Below, piece by piece: positions 8,911 through 17,588 of a stretch of DNA of 59,304 bases (positions within the stretch are counted from its first letter, which is position 1; each line of letters starts with the position of its first letter). The notes under the pieces were generated by a model. That model saw only the letters and a program-made list of their open reading frames with translations, was not told the origin of the DNA and did no database searches. Both the position numbers and the translations under genes were made by a program. This stretch comes from an uncultured Lentisphaerota bacterium (GTDB lineage Bacteria; Verrucomicrobiota; Lentisphaeria; Victivallales; GWF2-50-93). Location: NCBI GenBank assembly GCA_903872565.1, contig CAIQLG010000410.1, forward strand, positions 1-59,304, in the 5' to 3' direction.

Positions 8911-10107
8911 ATGGCTGAAGACAAAATATGGTCCGTCTCGGAGGTGAACTCGGTCGTCCGCCAGGTCATTGACGGTGCGTTTATGCCATTCTGGCTTGAG
9001 GGCGAAGTCAGCACTTTGCGCCCAAACGCAAAATCAGGGCACGTATATTTCATCCTGAAAGACTCGAAGGCGGAAATCCGCGCAACATATTTCGCTGGCC
9101 TGAACCAGATCAGTTCGCTCAATGTCGAAAATGGATCGCGAGTCGAGGTGTTCGGAAAACTTTCCGTATATGAACCACGTGGCGAGTATCAGTTCAACGT
9201 GAAGGCGATGCGCCCGAAGGGGCTTGGCGATCTCTTCATCCGCCTCGAAGAACTCAAGAAGAAACTTTCCGCAGAAGGCCTCTTCGATGAATCAATAAAA
9301 AAATCCATACCTCCATTCCCCCGCAGGATAGGAGTAATAACCTCTCCCGACGGTGCCGCGATCCGGGACTTCCTCCAGATCATCAACAGGAGGTTCCCCA
9401 ACATCAACATCAAGATCTACCCGTCACCCGTCCAGGGAAAAGGTGCCGAACTCACTCTCGCAAAAGGCGTGGAATTCTTCAACAGGTCTAAATGCGCCGA
9501 TGTGATAATCCTGATGAGAGGTGGCGGAAGCATGGAGGACTTGTGGCCGTTCAACGAGGAAGTCCTCGCAAGGGCAATCTCGAAAAGCCAGATCCCCGTG
9601 ATAAGCGCAGTCGGACACGAAATTGACTATACGATCTGCGACATGGTTGCGGACCTCAGAGTCCCAACACCGTCGGCCGCCGCCGAACTCGTCGTCGCAA
9701 GTCAAGATGAGTTCCAGAACTTCATCGCCGACTCGAAAAGAAGACTCGCATCCGCAATGGAGCTGTTGATCCAGAAATACAGGACAAGATTTCACCGCGC
9801 CGCTGAAAGCTACGTCTTCAAGGAACCTATGCACCTTGTGCGAAATTCGCAGCAGAAACTCGACGAGATCGCAAAACGGATGGAAAATACTCTCAATTTC
9901 TCACTGGAAAGACTTCAGATGAAACTTGCTCACTCCGACGGCAGGCTCAAGGCGCTCGACCCCACAGCCGTCCTGCGAAGAGGATATTCAGTCCTAATAG
10001 AGAAAAAGACGAAGAGAGTCATCACAAGACCAGATGTCACCGAGGACACAATCCTGACCGCCCTGCTGGCCGAAGGCTCGATTGATTTAAAGCGCATCAT
10101 TGAGTAA
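8911..10107 (+). CDS. xseA: Exodeoxyribonuclease VII large subunit
   Basis: About 398 residues. XseA with XseB degrades single-stranded DNA in mismatch and crosslink repair. An N-terminal OB-fold (WSVSEVNSVVRQVIDG, FWLEGEVSTLRP, GHVYFILKD) is followed by the catalytic region with PRRIGVITSPDGAAIRD, LMRGGGSMEDLWPFN and ISAVGHEIDYTICDMVADLR, then a helical C-terminus. ATG 8911 is preferred over the TTG at 8905 because AGGAGA lies 7 bases upstream. No xseB (small subunit) is seen next door. It probably shares a transcript with the preceding protease gene. Confidence 0.93.
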   Translation: MAEDKIWSVSEVNSVVRQVIDGAFMPFWLEGEVSTLRPNAKSGHVYFILKDSKAEIRATYFAGLNQISSLNVENGSRVEVFGKLSVYEPRGEYQFNVKAMRPKGLGDLFIRLEELKKKLSAEGLFDESIKKSIPPFPRRIGVITSPDGAAIRDFLQIINRRFPNINIKIYPSPVQGKGAELTLAKGVEFFNRSKCADVIILMRGGGSMEDLWPFNEEVLARAISKSQIPVISAVGHEIDYTICDMVADLRVPTPSAAAELVVASQDEFQNFIADSKRRLASAMELLIQKYRTRFHRAAESYVFKEPMHLVRNSQQKLDEIAKRMENTLNFSLERLQMKLAHSDGRLKALDPTAVLRRGYSVLIEKKTKRVITRPDVTEDTILTALLAEGSIDLKRIIE

Positions 10108-10137
10108 ATACTGCTGTTGTGCCGCCACCTGCGGGGG

Positions 10138-10500
10138 CTGAATAAAAATCCACGCCCAAAGGACGTGGTCTTGCTTTGAGCCACCCATCCTCCGTCGTTC
10201 GCAAAACGAACTATGGAGGACACTTAGGGCGGCGGTAATGGAGGGTCGAGTTTCATGCCACGCCGTAGTTGCCTTACGAAGGCGGGTACTCGACCACTGG
10301 CAGAATTTTATTCTGCCGCATTATTCCGGCGGAATCTAATTCCGCCACGGTCGAATAGAATTCGACCCTCCATCGAAAATAACCCTTCAGGCAAACACTG
10401 AAGGACTCTGACCCCGCCCATCCGCCTCCGTTCCTACGGCGGTACCTGTCTTCGTCTAGTCAGACTACGACAAGGCACGCAGGGAGGACGGGGTTTTCTG
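10138..10500. repeat. Cluster of tandem hairpins (REP-like array)
   Basis: A 733-base gene-free gap opens with stacked palindromes. GGTCGAGT (10244) pairs with ACTCGACC (10288). Three 19-nt hairpins follow with the same design, arm plus GAAT-N3-ATTC plus arm: 10299-10317 (GGCAG arms), 10328-10346 (GGCGG arms) and 10349-10367 (GGTCG arms). An alternative outer stem, ATGGAGGGTCGA (10238-10249) with TCGACCCTCCAT (10362-10373), encloses them all. CCTTCAG/CTGAAGG (10384-10404) and an ACCCCG...CGGGGT segment (10411-10496) follow. The hairpin style matches those beside the transposase at 44.3 kb. Confidence 0.7.
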
Positions 10501-10685
10501 GTTTTCAATAAAAAACGAAGAGCACATCCGAAATATTTTGTTTTTTAGGTCACAGTGGCTATCTTAAATTTAAATCAAGGCGGCTGTTGGCCGCAATTCG
10601 CCAAGGCGAACTGAAATGTGTCAATACGTCATAGTATTAAAGTGTCCGCCCCGCCGTATGGCTTGGGGGAATGGGAGTTATTTGG

Positions 10686-10796
10686 TAATGCGTCAGTTTT
10701 TATTGGGTTTTTACTGTAGCCGCCCCCATGTTGGGGGCGAACACGGCCAACATGGCAGTGGCTACAACTATATTAACAACAAAGACTTACGCATTA
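10686..10796. repeat. TGTAGCC palindrome element with TAATGCGT ends, copy 1
   Basis: A 111-base unit bounded by TAATGCGT (10686-10693) and ACGCATTA (10789-10796), an exact inverted pair. The centre is a double palindrome of the form TGTAGCCGCC...GGGGGCG, ACACGGCCAACATGG, GTGGCTACA. The whole unit, including TTTATTGGG on the left and AACAACAAA-ACTT on the right, recurs at 18536-18644. It has no coding capacity, which suggests a MITE- or REP-like mobile repeat. Confidence 0.7.
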
Positions 10797-10840
10797 TTTT
10801 CTTTGATACTTTGACATAGTTTTTTAAAAGAGAAATAACA

Positions 10841-11230
10841 ATGCCGCTAATTTTTAAAATATACATCTCGACCTTCATCCTTCTCACGGTCTCAAACCTG
10901 GGGTACTGGATCTACATCAGGGGAAAACTTTGGGTGATATTGTACGACTTCACTGCGGGAATGACCCTTGTCCTTTTCATGATTGCCTATTTCAAGCCTG
11001 TTGTAGAAAAAGAAATCACCATCTTCCATGTCCTTTTCCTTTTGTTTATCATAGGATTCGAATTCTACATGACGACATTCGGCGATCCCGAAAAGCTTGG
11101 AATAAAATTGCCGGAAGGGTTCTCCGACCATGACATGGAAAAAGCCGGAATCATCTCACTGCTTTTTTCCGCGCCAGCATATATCATCGGGGGAATGCTG
11201 TCATACAGAATCTTGGTCGCACAGATTTGA
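10841..11230 (+). CDS. Small integral membrane protein, unknown
   Basis: 129 residues with four predicted membrane helices (IFKIYISTFILLTVSNLGYW, VILYDFTAGMTLVLFMIAYF, IFHVLFLLFIIGFEFYMTTF and SLLFSAPAYIIGGMLSY) joined by short charged loops. There are no cysteine or histidine motifs and I recognise no family. A weak AGAGAAA ribosome site precedes ATG. The gene lies about 50 bases before the prolyl oligopeptidase gene on the same strand and could share its transcript. Confidence 0.65.
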   Translation: MPLIFKIYISTFILLTVSNLGYWIYIRGKLWVILYDFTAGMTLVLFMIAYFKPVVEKEITIFHVLFLLFIIGFEFYMTTFGDPEKLGIKLPEGFSDHDMEKAGIISLLFSAPAYIIGGMLSYRILVAQI

Positions 11231-11280
11231 CTCACCTCTTTGAAAAATTTTTAAAATATACAAATTAAAATGGAGCTCTT

Positions 11281-13287
11281 ATGAAATCTTTAATTCTTAT
11301 CTCAATCATTCTCTGTGCAAACCTGAATATGATCTCCTTGGCTCAGGATTCCGGATCTGCTCTTCCTCCGATTGCCAAGGTGGAAACTGTTACCGAAAAA
11401 CATCTGGGGAAAACCTGCAAGGACCCCTACCGCTGGATGGAAAATCCTGATGATCCGGCATTATACGGCTGGCTCCAGGCGGAAGAACTATATACAGACA
11501 CTCAGACAGCAGGGGCTCTTCGGAATCAGCTCTCCAAAGAGTTCACAGACATCTTCACCGGAAAGTATGCCTCAAAAACCAAGACCGATTCGTCTGTCTT
11601 CCAGAATCTCTCTGAAGAACAAATCTTCAACAGGCATCGGTTTGATCATAAAAAAGATGTCAGTATACTTAAGGAAAAAACTTCCACATCGCCTTCAGGT
11701 CGTTATGAGATTGTCCTTGAGCCGAAGAACACGGACATCAACACTCTGCAGATAAAGGATACCACCATTGACGCCTATCTGAAAGATGTTCTCACAGTCA
11801 AATGGCCAAGCATAATATGGGCCGGAGATGAAAAGTCGTTCTACTACCTGTCCGGACGTGACGGTCGTATGAGGGGAGCCACATTTGTCATCCGGAAGCA
11901 TTCTCTTGGCTCCTCGCAACTCAGCGATGTGGCCTTGATTGAATCACAAGATCCCGAAGAAGAGTTAGCGATGTTCGAAGCCAATGGCAGTGTATGGCTC
12001 TTCCGGAACAGTCCGACTGCAAATAGCATTTCTAAGTTGGACTTGGCGACTGGACAGGAGGAAGTTGTACTGAAGACCAGCAATGGGCTTGGTTTCCTCG
12101 ATTTTATCGACGGAAAATTCTGGTTTGCCAGTTTTGCCGAACAGGATATGGGTGAGATAGTGTCATTTGATATCGAGTCTAAGACTTTTTCGAAAGTCGT
12201 CGGAACCCGCGATGTTCCTGTTGACCGGGCGACCATCATCGGCAATGAGATTTACATCACTTATGTCCGGAATGGATCTCATGAGCTTTTGAGATTCAAT
12301 ATCGCCGCAGGCACTTCCGAGGTGATCGAATTGCCGGAACAGGGAAGCGTGACTGTCCAGGGCCTTGTCTCAGGCGAAGTCCAATTCACTCTTGAGACAT
12401 GTACCGCTTATCCATCGTTATACGCATTTAATCCTGAAACAGGCAAATTGCGGCTTGTGCAGGCGGGAGTGAAGCCGGATATAGAACTTGACGCGACACT
12501 TGTTGAATATACTCCATGCAAGGGATGGAAATCCGTGATGTGGGTGGTCAAACGCAAGGATGTCAGTTTTAGCTCCGAAACACCAGTATGCATGTATGGG
12601 TATGGCGGATTCCGGGTCAATATCCTTCCCGCTTATAATCCGCTTTATCTCCCCTGGCTAAGACGTGGAGGAGCTGTCGCATTCGTGATTCTGCCGGGCG
12701 GGCTCGAATATGGAGAGGCCTGGCATCGGCTTGGCACCAAGCTGAACAAGCGCAATGTGTTCGACGCTTTTGCCAGCAGCACACAAACTCTTATCGACAA
12801 GGGATGGACAAATCCGAACAAAACAATTATGGAAGGGGCCAGCAACGGTGGACTTCTTGTCGCCGCCACCGCACGTTATTATCCTAAATTGTTCCGCGCC
12901 GCCATTCCGGAAGTCGGGGTCCAGGATATGACTCGATTCTCTCTCTTCACGTGTGGCTCAGGCTGGATTAGCGATTATGGAAACCGCGACGATGCGACTG
13001 AATTCAAGAACCTTGCCTCTATTTCCCCCTACAACAATATCCGGCGCGGAATGCGATATCCGGCGACAATTGTCGTCACAAGCAACCAGGATGACCGCGT
13101 TGTCCCGGCGCACAGCTATAAATTCGCCGCACGCTTGCAGGCCGCGATACCGCCAAAAACACGCATACTTCTCCATGTCGCCCACGGCACTGGACACAAT
13201 TTCAGCAGAGCCGCGAGCACCGAGGAAAATGTGAGGACAATGTCGATAATATGGGCGTTCGCAATGCAGGAACTTTCCATCAATTAA
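11281..13287 (+). CDS. Prolyl oligopeptidase family serine peptidase (S9A), secreted
   Basis: 668 residues, close to classical prolyl oligopeptidases, with a signal peptide (residues 1-21, ending SLAQDS), so probably periplasmic. The N-terminus has the S9A signature (DPYRWMENPDDPALYGWLQ). A seven-bladed propeller fills about residues 85-380, and the C-terminal alpha/beta hydrolase carries the triad: Ser521 in MEGASNGGLL, Asp604/605 in QDDRVVPAHS and His639 in GTGHNF. By family it cleaves short peptides after proline. GGAG is spaced well before the ATG. Confidence 0.93.
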   Translation: MKSLILISIILCANLNMISLAQDSGSALPPIAKVETVTEKHLGKTCKDPYRWMENPDDPALYGWLQAEELYTDTQTAGALRNQLSKEFTDIFTGKYASKTKTDSSVFQNLSEEQIFNRHRFDHKKDVSILKEKTSTSPSGRYEIVLEPKNTDINTLQIKDTTIDAYLKDVLTVKWPSIIWAGDEKSFYYLSGRDGRMRGATFVIRKHSLGSSQLSDVALIESQDPEEELAMFEANGSVWLFRNSPTANSISKLDLATGQEEVVLKTSNGLGFLDFIDGKFWFASFAEQDMGEIVSFDIESKTFSKVVGTRDVPVDRATIIGNEIYITYVRNGSHELLRFNIAAGTSEVIELPEQGSVTVQGLVSGEVQFTLETCTAYPSLYAFNPETGKLRLVQAGVKPDIELDATLVEYTPCKGWKSVMWVVKRKDVSFSSETPVCMYGYGGFRVNILPAYNPLYLPWLRRGGAVAFVILPGGLEYGEAWHRLGTKLNKRNVFDAFASSTQTLIDKGWTNPNKTIMEGASNGGLLVAATARYYPKLFRAAIPEVGVQDMTRFSLFTCGSGWISDYGNRDDATEFKNLASISPYNNIRRGMRYPATIVVTSNQDDRVVPAHSYKFAARLQAAIPPKTRILLHVAHGTGHNFSRAASTEENVRTMSIIWAFAMQELSIN

Positions 13288-13329
13288 TCCCCTGCCCCTG
13301 CGAAATCCGCAAAATAAAGCGGGACGTAA

Positions 13330-13731
13330 TCACTGCAGTGCGGGATGCCATATGCGCAGTCCGTCAATATTGGAAAAATGCCTGTCATATGTGACAATAA
13401 CTGCTCCCCTCTCGATGGATTGGGCGGCAATCCATATGTCGTTGACTGGAACAGGACAGCCTTTCCGTCGCAAGGCATCCTTGATCATTCCAAGGCATTC
13501 GCCAGTTTCACGGGTGACTTCCAGTGTCTCAACAGTGGGTCTGGCAAGAAATCTGTCAAGGATTTCAATGTTTTCCCTATAACGTGTTCCACCACGAAAA
13601 CCGACCTCGAGTTCACCTATCACGATGACAGATGCAAAAACATGCTCTGCCCTCGATATCGTTTTCAAAACCTCTTCGTCACCCCGGAAAAGGGCTGAAA
13701 AGGCGTTTGTGTCAAGAAGAACTGATTTCAT
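13330..13731 (-). CDS. vapC: VapC-type PIN-domain toxin
   Basis: 133 residues, a typical PIN-domain ribonuclease size. The acidic active-site residues are present: Asp7 in LLDTNAFSAL, Glu in VIVIGELEVGF, Asp in VNDIWIAAQ and Asp in VTYDRHF. By family the toxin cleaves RNA (often tRNA or rRNA) with Mg2+ when unbound. Its start overlaps the antitoxin stop by four bases (ATGA), the standard coupled arrangement. It lies convergent to the prolyl oligopeptidase gene. Confidence 0.88.
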   Translation of the reverse strand: MKSVLLDTNAFSALFRGDEEVLKTISRAEHVFASVIVIGELEVGFRGGTRYRENIEILDRFLARPTVETLEVTRETGECLGMIKDALRRKGCPVPVNDIWIAAQSIERGAVIVTYDRHFSNIDGLRIWHPALQ

Positions 13732-13988
13732 TGCCAGTCCTTCTCATCGACACGTTCAAGGTCGGATATGGCCTGATTGAAATCACGCAGATCCTTCTCC
13801 GACCATATGCCGGAAAATTCCTGGAATTCCGCACGGTGATCTTCGGGACGGGCAGAGACAGAAACACCGACGGACCCGGAAAGCAATTCCTTGAGGGTTT
13901 TATTAATGCTCTTTTTTTCCATACGTGCTTTCACACGGATTCGCTTTTCAGTCACAGGATCAAGTGCATGTACAGTTAGTGTGCTCAT
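13728..13988 (-). CDS. vapB: Ribbon-helix-helix antitoxin (VapB/FitA-like)
   Basis: 86 residues. The N-terminal strand LTVHALDPVTEKRIRVKA and the helix SINKTLKELLSG fit a ribbon-helix-helix DNA-binding domain of the FitA type. The C-terminal part (EFSGIWSEKDLRDFNQAI) would bind and neutralise the PIN toxin. It is the first gene of the pair, and such dimers usually repress their own promoter, here somewhere in 13989-14040, where I see no clear operator palindrome. Confidence 0.82.
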   Translation of the reverse strand: MSTLTVHALDPVTEKRIRVKARMEKKSINKTLKELLSGSVGVSVSARPEDHRAEFQEFSGIWSEKDLRDFNQAISDLERVDEKDWQ

Positions 13989-14180
13989 CTGTCAAAATCC
14001 TATTTGATGCATTTATAAATCAGTATGAGTCAACATTACATCACATTGAATATTGTTCAAGTTCAATTCATTAGTTCTTCTGTGAATCATGCTGGACAAC
14101 GGGCGAATATGAGTTATAGTAAAGTGGGTATAGGCAATGTAAATATTTGGGATGAGACTTTTAATGTGAGGGGGGGGTAT

Positions 14181-15551
14181 ATGAGCATTAGGGTGTTCTG
14201 TTTCATATTTGTTTTGTTTTGCCTTCCAAGTTTTCTTTCTCAAGCAGGGCGTGACATAGGAATCCCTGCAACATCATTGGTTGAATCCGTCCTCCAACTC
14301 GCGCCAAACCTTAAAGTCAAAATGGTCATCTTTTCATTGGGAAAATCAGGATTTACAACTGTTTCTAAAAAATATATCTTCTCAGTCCTTCCAGCAAAGG
14401 AGCAAATAGAAGCCTACAACAAATTGAATGACAGTTTGAAAATGATTTATGACAAGGAGAACAATATTCTATTTTGCTGGGACAAGAAGCTCGGGAATGA
14501 ACCTGACAGCTATCTCAAAAACAAGCATGTGCCCGAGAATATCTATAATCCAAACAAAATATATAGAACAGTTGATGGCCATGTCCTCAATAAACCTCCT
14601 GGAGATACCGGAACATATGTTATCCCGGAGTTCAAGCGTAAAATCGGGATAGGCGTTGGCCGAAGAGTTATAATAGCCGCAAAAGATGCGAGCTTGCTTG
14701 ATGTAATAAAAGATACTTTTAAAAAATATCCGAAGTTTAACATATGCGAAATAAGCGGGTTAGAGAAAACCGCGGTTAATATGTCAGACGACGAAATGCC
14801 GAGGTTGTTCGGCAGTTTTTTGATTCTTGCACCACTTGCTATCGAGGAAAATAATCTGACCTTGGATAAAATCCTAAAATTCCATGATGACAATAAAAAT
14901 GTATTATTCAGTGATAGCACCTCTCTTTCACATGATCAAAATTATTTGGACAAATATTGTGTCACCTTTTACTTTGACAAACTCACAAAAGTTCTTGACG
15001 AAGGCAATTTCTGGGAAAAATATGCCTCCGATTTAGATATTGGGTTTGATATGGCGAAAACCATATTTTCACAAAAAACTCCGGAATCTGCGGAATATTA
15101 TTTAAAAATCCTCCCTTGTTTCGAAAAAACACCGGACTTGGGAAAATATTCGGAGTTCTTCCCTTCGATGGATGAATATAATGGAAAATTCAGAGATAAA
15201 ATAAAGGAAATGATATCAAGGGATGATGCGTTGAATTTTGTATATAATATGCGGCATTGGGATCCGGATAAAGCTGTGTGGATAGGTGATGACAGGCCGG
15301 ACGGCGATGACTGCTGGAAGGATTTTACTGTTCCAGAAAAAGAGCTGGTTAAAAAGGAAACAATAAAAATCAACGAGATCAGAGAAAAACATGCGGACGA
15401 TTTTGCAAGAAAAATGATGATTGATTCTAAAGAAGAGATTGATCGCGGGGAGGCAACCTTGGAATATTATAAGTACAAAACTCCTCTAATTATTTCAGGT
15501 CTTCCACTAAAAAGCATAAAAGATACTGATTCCAATTCCATGTCAAATTGA
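14181..15551 (+). CDS. Secreted hypothetical protein
   Basis: About 456 residues from ATG 14181, which follows a G-rich ribosome site and starts a signal peptide (MSIRVFCFIFVLFCLPSFLS). A longer frame reaches back to 14025, but its extra residues look non-coding. The mature protein is lysine- and aspartate-rich, has few cysteines and shows no motif I recognise. Base composition is AT-rich compared with neighbours, a sign of possible transfer. The TGA at 15549-15551 is the only stop between this frame and the next open frame (15606-16028), so the two may be halves of one gene; see findings. Confidence 0.55.
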   Translation: MSIRVFCFIFVLFCLPSFLSQAGRDIGIPATSLVESVLQLAPNLKVKMVIFSLGKSGFTTVSKKYIFSVLPAKEQIEAYNKLNDSLKMIYDKENNILFCWDKKLGNEPDSYLKNKHVPENIYNPNKIYRTVDGHVLNKPPGDTGTYVIPEFKRKIGIGVGRRVIIAAKDASLLDVIKDTFKKYPKFNICEISGLEKTAVNMSDDEMPRLFGSFLILAPLAIEENNLTLDKILKFHDDNKNVLFSDSTSLSHDQNYLDKYCVTFYFDKLTKVLDEGNFWEKYASDLDIGFDMAKTIFSQKTPESAEYYLKILPCFEKTPDLGKYSEFFPSMDEYNGKFRDKIKEMISRDDALNFVYNMRHWDPDKAVWIGDDRPDGDDCWKDFTVPEKELVKKETIKINEIREKHADDFARKMMIDSKEEIDRGEATLEYYKYKTPLIISGLPLKSIKDTDSNSMSN

Positions 15552-15605
15552 TATTATAATAAGCGACATAATACGCTCATAAATGGCATTTTACATACAA
15601 TCAAT

Positions 15606-16028
15606 TTGCATTTTAATTGGAATGATTATTCCACGCCTGAAAAAGCACTTATGTCTATTCTCTCGGCAAAAACTTGTAATTGGATGTTGGAATCAATTAC
15701 TGAAAAAACTCAATCTCAAGAAGAGAATTTCAAGGAAACAGCTTATATGTCTTGGTATGCCTGGAATGTTCTTTCTTTAAAACGGTCATTCATATATTTC
15801 ATTAAAGTCGCATATGAAAAAAAGGAATATTGTTTTTTTGCTTTAACTCCCACTGCTCCTCCAGATATAGTTTGCAAGCTATTTCCATTATCGCCGGATA
15901 AAGGAAAAAAAGGATTTTCAGTCTATCCATTTGTAAAGACGGATTCTGGATGGAAACGCAAAAACACAATGAACAGCAAATTCAATGATATAATCAAGTA
16001 TGTCGAAAAATCCTTGGAGACATTTTGA
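15606..16028 (+). CDS. Hypothetical protein, possibly the broken 3' part of the previous gene
   Basis: 140 residues from a TTG (15606); an ATG at 15651 is the other choice. Neither has a clear ribosome site. The sequence is rich in aromatic residues and lysine (SWYAWNVLSLKRSFIYFIKVAYEKK, with FALTPTAPPDIV after it) and ends KYVEKSLETF. No family is recognised. It is in the same frame as the upstream secreted protein, with 54 open bases after that protein's TGA, and it shares the AT-rich composition. It is either a small separate gene or the stranded end of a nonsense-interrupted gene. Confidence 0.4.
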   Translation: MHFNWNDYSTPEKALMSILSAKTCNWMLESITEKTQSQEENFKETAYMSWYAWNVLSLKRSFIYFIKVAYEKKEYCFFALTPTAPPDIVCKLFPLSPDKGKKGFSVYPFVKTDSGWKRKNTMNSKFNDIIKYVEKSLETF

Positions 16029-16045
16029 ATAAAAGCAGTTTATAG

Positions 16046-17134
16046 TTATCCGATCCAGCCGCCGCCGATCACGATGTCGTTTTCATAGAGGACGACCGCC
16101 TGGCCAAGTGTCACAGCCCTCTGTGGAATTTCAAAAATAACTTCCGCCTCTGTTGGATTTGAACGGGATGGAATTATTTCCGCATCAACCGCCTTCTGAC
16201 GGTATCTGATCTGAACTTTCGCCTTGAAGTTTTCCTTGGCTGAATATTCCTCCATCAGCCAGTTGATCCCTGAAGCCTGGAGCGATTTCCTGAAAAGCTT
16301 CTCCTCGTCGAAAACCAGGACGACATCGCCAGTTTGTGCATTGATCTCCTTCACGAAAACCGGTCGCCCAAAGCCCTTCCCGAATCCCCTCCTCTGCCCT
16401 ATCGTGAAATTGTGAATCCCGCTATGAGTCCCGAGGATTTCACCATCTTCGCCGATGAAATTGCCGGACCGGGAAACAGAATTAAACATGGTCCGCAAAG
16501 TTTCTGCGAAATTCGCACCGGAAAATGCGACACACGCATCCTGGCTTTCAGCCTTCTCGGAATTGGAAAGTCCAAGCCTACGAGCCTCCTCGCGCACCTG
16601 CTTTTTTGTCATCAGACCGACCGGCATATATACTTTTTCAAGCTGTTCCTTACTAACCTGCGATAGGAAATATGACTGATCCTTGTTCGGATCGTTGCCT
16701 CTCCGGAGCAGAACGGAACCGTCGTCCTTATGTTCAATTATGGCGTGATGTCCCGAGGCGACTCCGCTGGCCCCCATTTTGACCGCATAATCCAGGAGAA
16801 ATCCGAATTTCACAAATCTGTTGCAGACGACGCAGGGGTTCGGAGTTCTTCCGATCGAATATTCGTTCCAGGATTTCTCAAGAACCTTACCCTTGAAGAT
16901 TTCAGCAGCGTCGAGCAGATAATGCGGGATTCCGAGTTTTTCGCAGACCTTCGCGGCATCTCTTCCGTCATCCGTTCCGCAACATGGGGATTCGCCCTTT
17001 CCGGAATCCGAGCATGAGAGAAATTTCAGAGTGACACCGATGACCTCGGTACCCTTTTCGAGCATCAGGGCGGCGGCGACGCTTGAATCAACGCCCCCGC
17101 TCATCGCCGCGACAATCTTAAATCTATCGTTCAC
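16046..17134 (-). CDS. mnmA: tRNA-specific 2-thiouridylase MnmA
   Basis: 362 residues, normal length. MnmA thiolates U34 of tRNA-Lys, -Glu and -Gln with ATP and sulfur from a relay. The PP-loop SGGVDSS is at residues 12-18. The catalytic cysteines are in NPCVVCN (about residue 99) and DACVAFSG (about 199), and the C-terminal beta-barrel is present (YRQKAVDAEIIP, AVVLYENDIVIGGGWIG). The start is GTG, overlapping the stop of the four-helix-bundle gene as GTGA. Only a weak purine stretch precedes it, so translation may be coupled. Confidence 0.93.
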   Translation of the reverse strand: MNDRFKIVAAMSGGVDSSVAAALMLEKGTEVIGVTLKFLSCSDSGKGESPCCGTDDGRDAAKVCEKLGIPHYLLDAAEIFKGKVLEKSWNEYSIGRTPNPCVVCNRFVKFGFLLDYAVKMGASGVASGHHAIIEHKDDGSVLLRRGNDPNKDQSYFLSQVSKEQLEKVYMPVGLMTKKQVREEARRLGLSNSEKAESQDACVAFSGANFAETLRTMFNSVSRSGNFIGEDGEILGTHSGIHNFTIGQRRGFGKGFGRPVFVKEINAQTGDVVLVFDEEKLFRKSLQASGINWLMEEYSAKENFKAKVQIRYRQKAVDAEIIPSRSNPTEAEVIFEIPQRAVTLGQAVVLYENDIVIGGGWIG

Positions 17135-17508
17135 AGTTTTCCGTTCCCCGTTGACCGTTTTTTTTCAAGCAAAGAAATAAGAGCCTGAAGCATTTGAGAA
17201 ATAGACTTTGACCGCAGAATGAACTCTTTCGATATTTCGCGTGGAATGAGTTCGATCTCAGAAGCTATATAGATTTGAGTACGTAGTTCGGCTACAGATC
17301 CCATGGCAATCCTCAAAAACCGGATAAAATCCAAATGGCTATGCCTCTCGCTTCCCTCGGCAATATTACTAGCCACAGAAACTGAAGACCTGCACATTTG
17401 ATCTTTCAATGCATATTCTTTGGAATTTGACAAGGCTTTATAAATATCGACACTAAGTCTGCAGGCTTTCTTCCAAACCTCCAAATCCTCAAACGACAAA
17501 CTTTTCAT
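17131..17508 (-). CDS. Four-helix-bundle protein (S23/IVP family)
   Basis: 125 residues. FEDLEVWKKACRLSVDIYKA and RSSVSVASNIAEGSER are the signature of the four-helix-bundle family first seen in 23S rRNA intervening sequences and related to diversity-generating-retroelement Avd proteins. An AAGGGGATGAA site precedes ATG 17508. Function is unknown. A 19-bp inverted repeat brackets the gene, and its last codons plus stop run into the GTG start of mnmA. The C-terminal residues STGNGK are encoded by the repeat arm itself. Confidence 0.85.
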   Translation of the reverse strand: MKSLSFEDLEVWKKACRLSVDIYKALSNSKEYALKDQMCRSSVSVASNIAEGSERHSHLDFIRFLRIAMGSVAELRTQIYIASEIELIPREISKEFILRSKSISQMLQALISLLEKKRSTGNGKL

Positions 17509-17573
17509 TTCATCCCCTTAATTATTGTTTTGGATTTTTAATTCCTTCACGGGTAACGGTCAACGGGAAACGG
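17141..17573. mobile_element. Inverted-repeat-bounded cassette with four-helix-bundle gene
   Basis: CCGTTCCCCGTTGACCGTT (17141-17159) and AACGGTCAACGGGAAACGG (17555-17573) are inverted copies with one mismatch in 19. The 433-base interval holds the ribosome site and nearly all of the four-helix-bundle gene. There is no transposase inside. This looks like a small mobilised or once-mobile cassette, but the boundaries are inferred from the repeats only. No target-site duplication was evident to me. Confidence 0.45.
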
Positions 17574-17588
17574 TGAACCAGCCGGATT

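Noticed and set aside
10616-10819. 67-residue plus-strand open frame
   Set aside because: It runs through the TGTAGCC palindrome unit; coding here would be incidental.
13989-14180. Operator palindrome for the VapBC-type pair
   Set aside because: I found no clear inverted repeat near the antitoxin start, so no site is listed.
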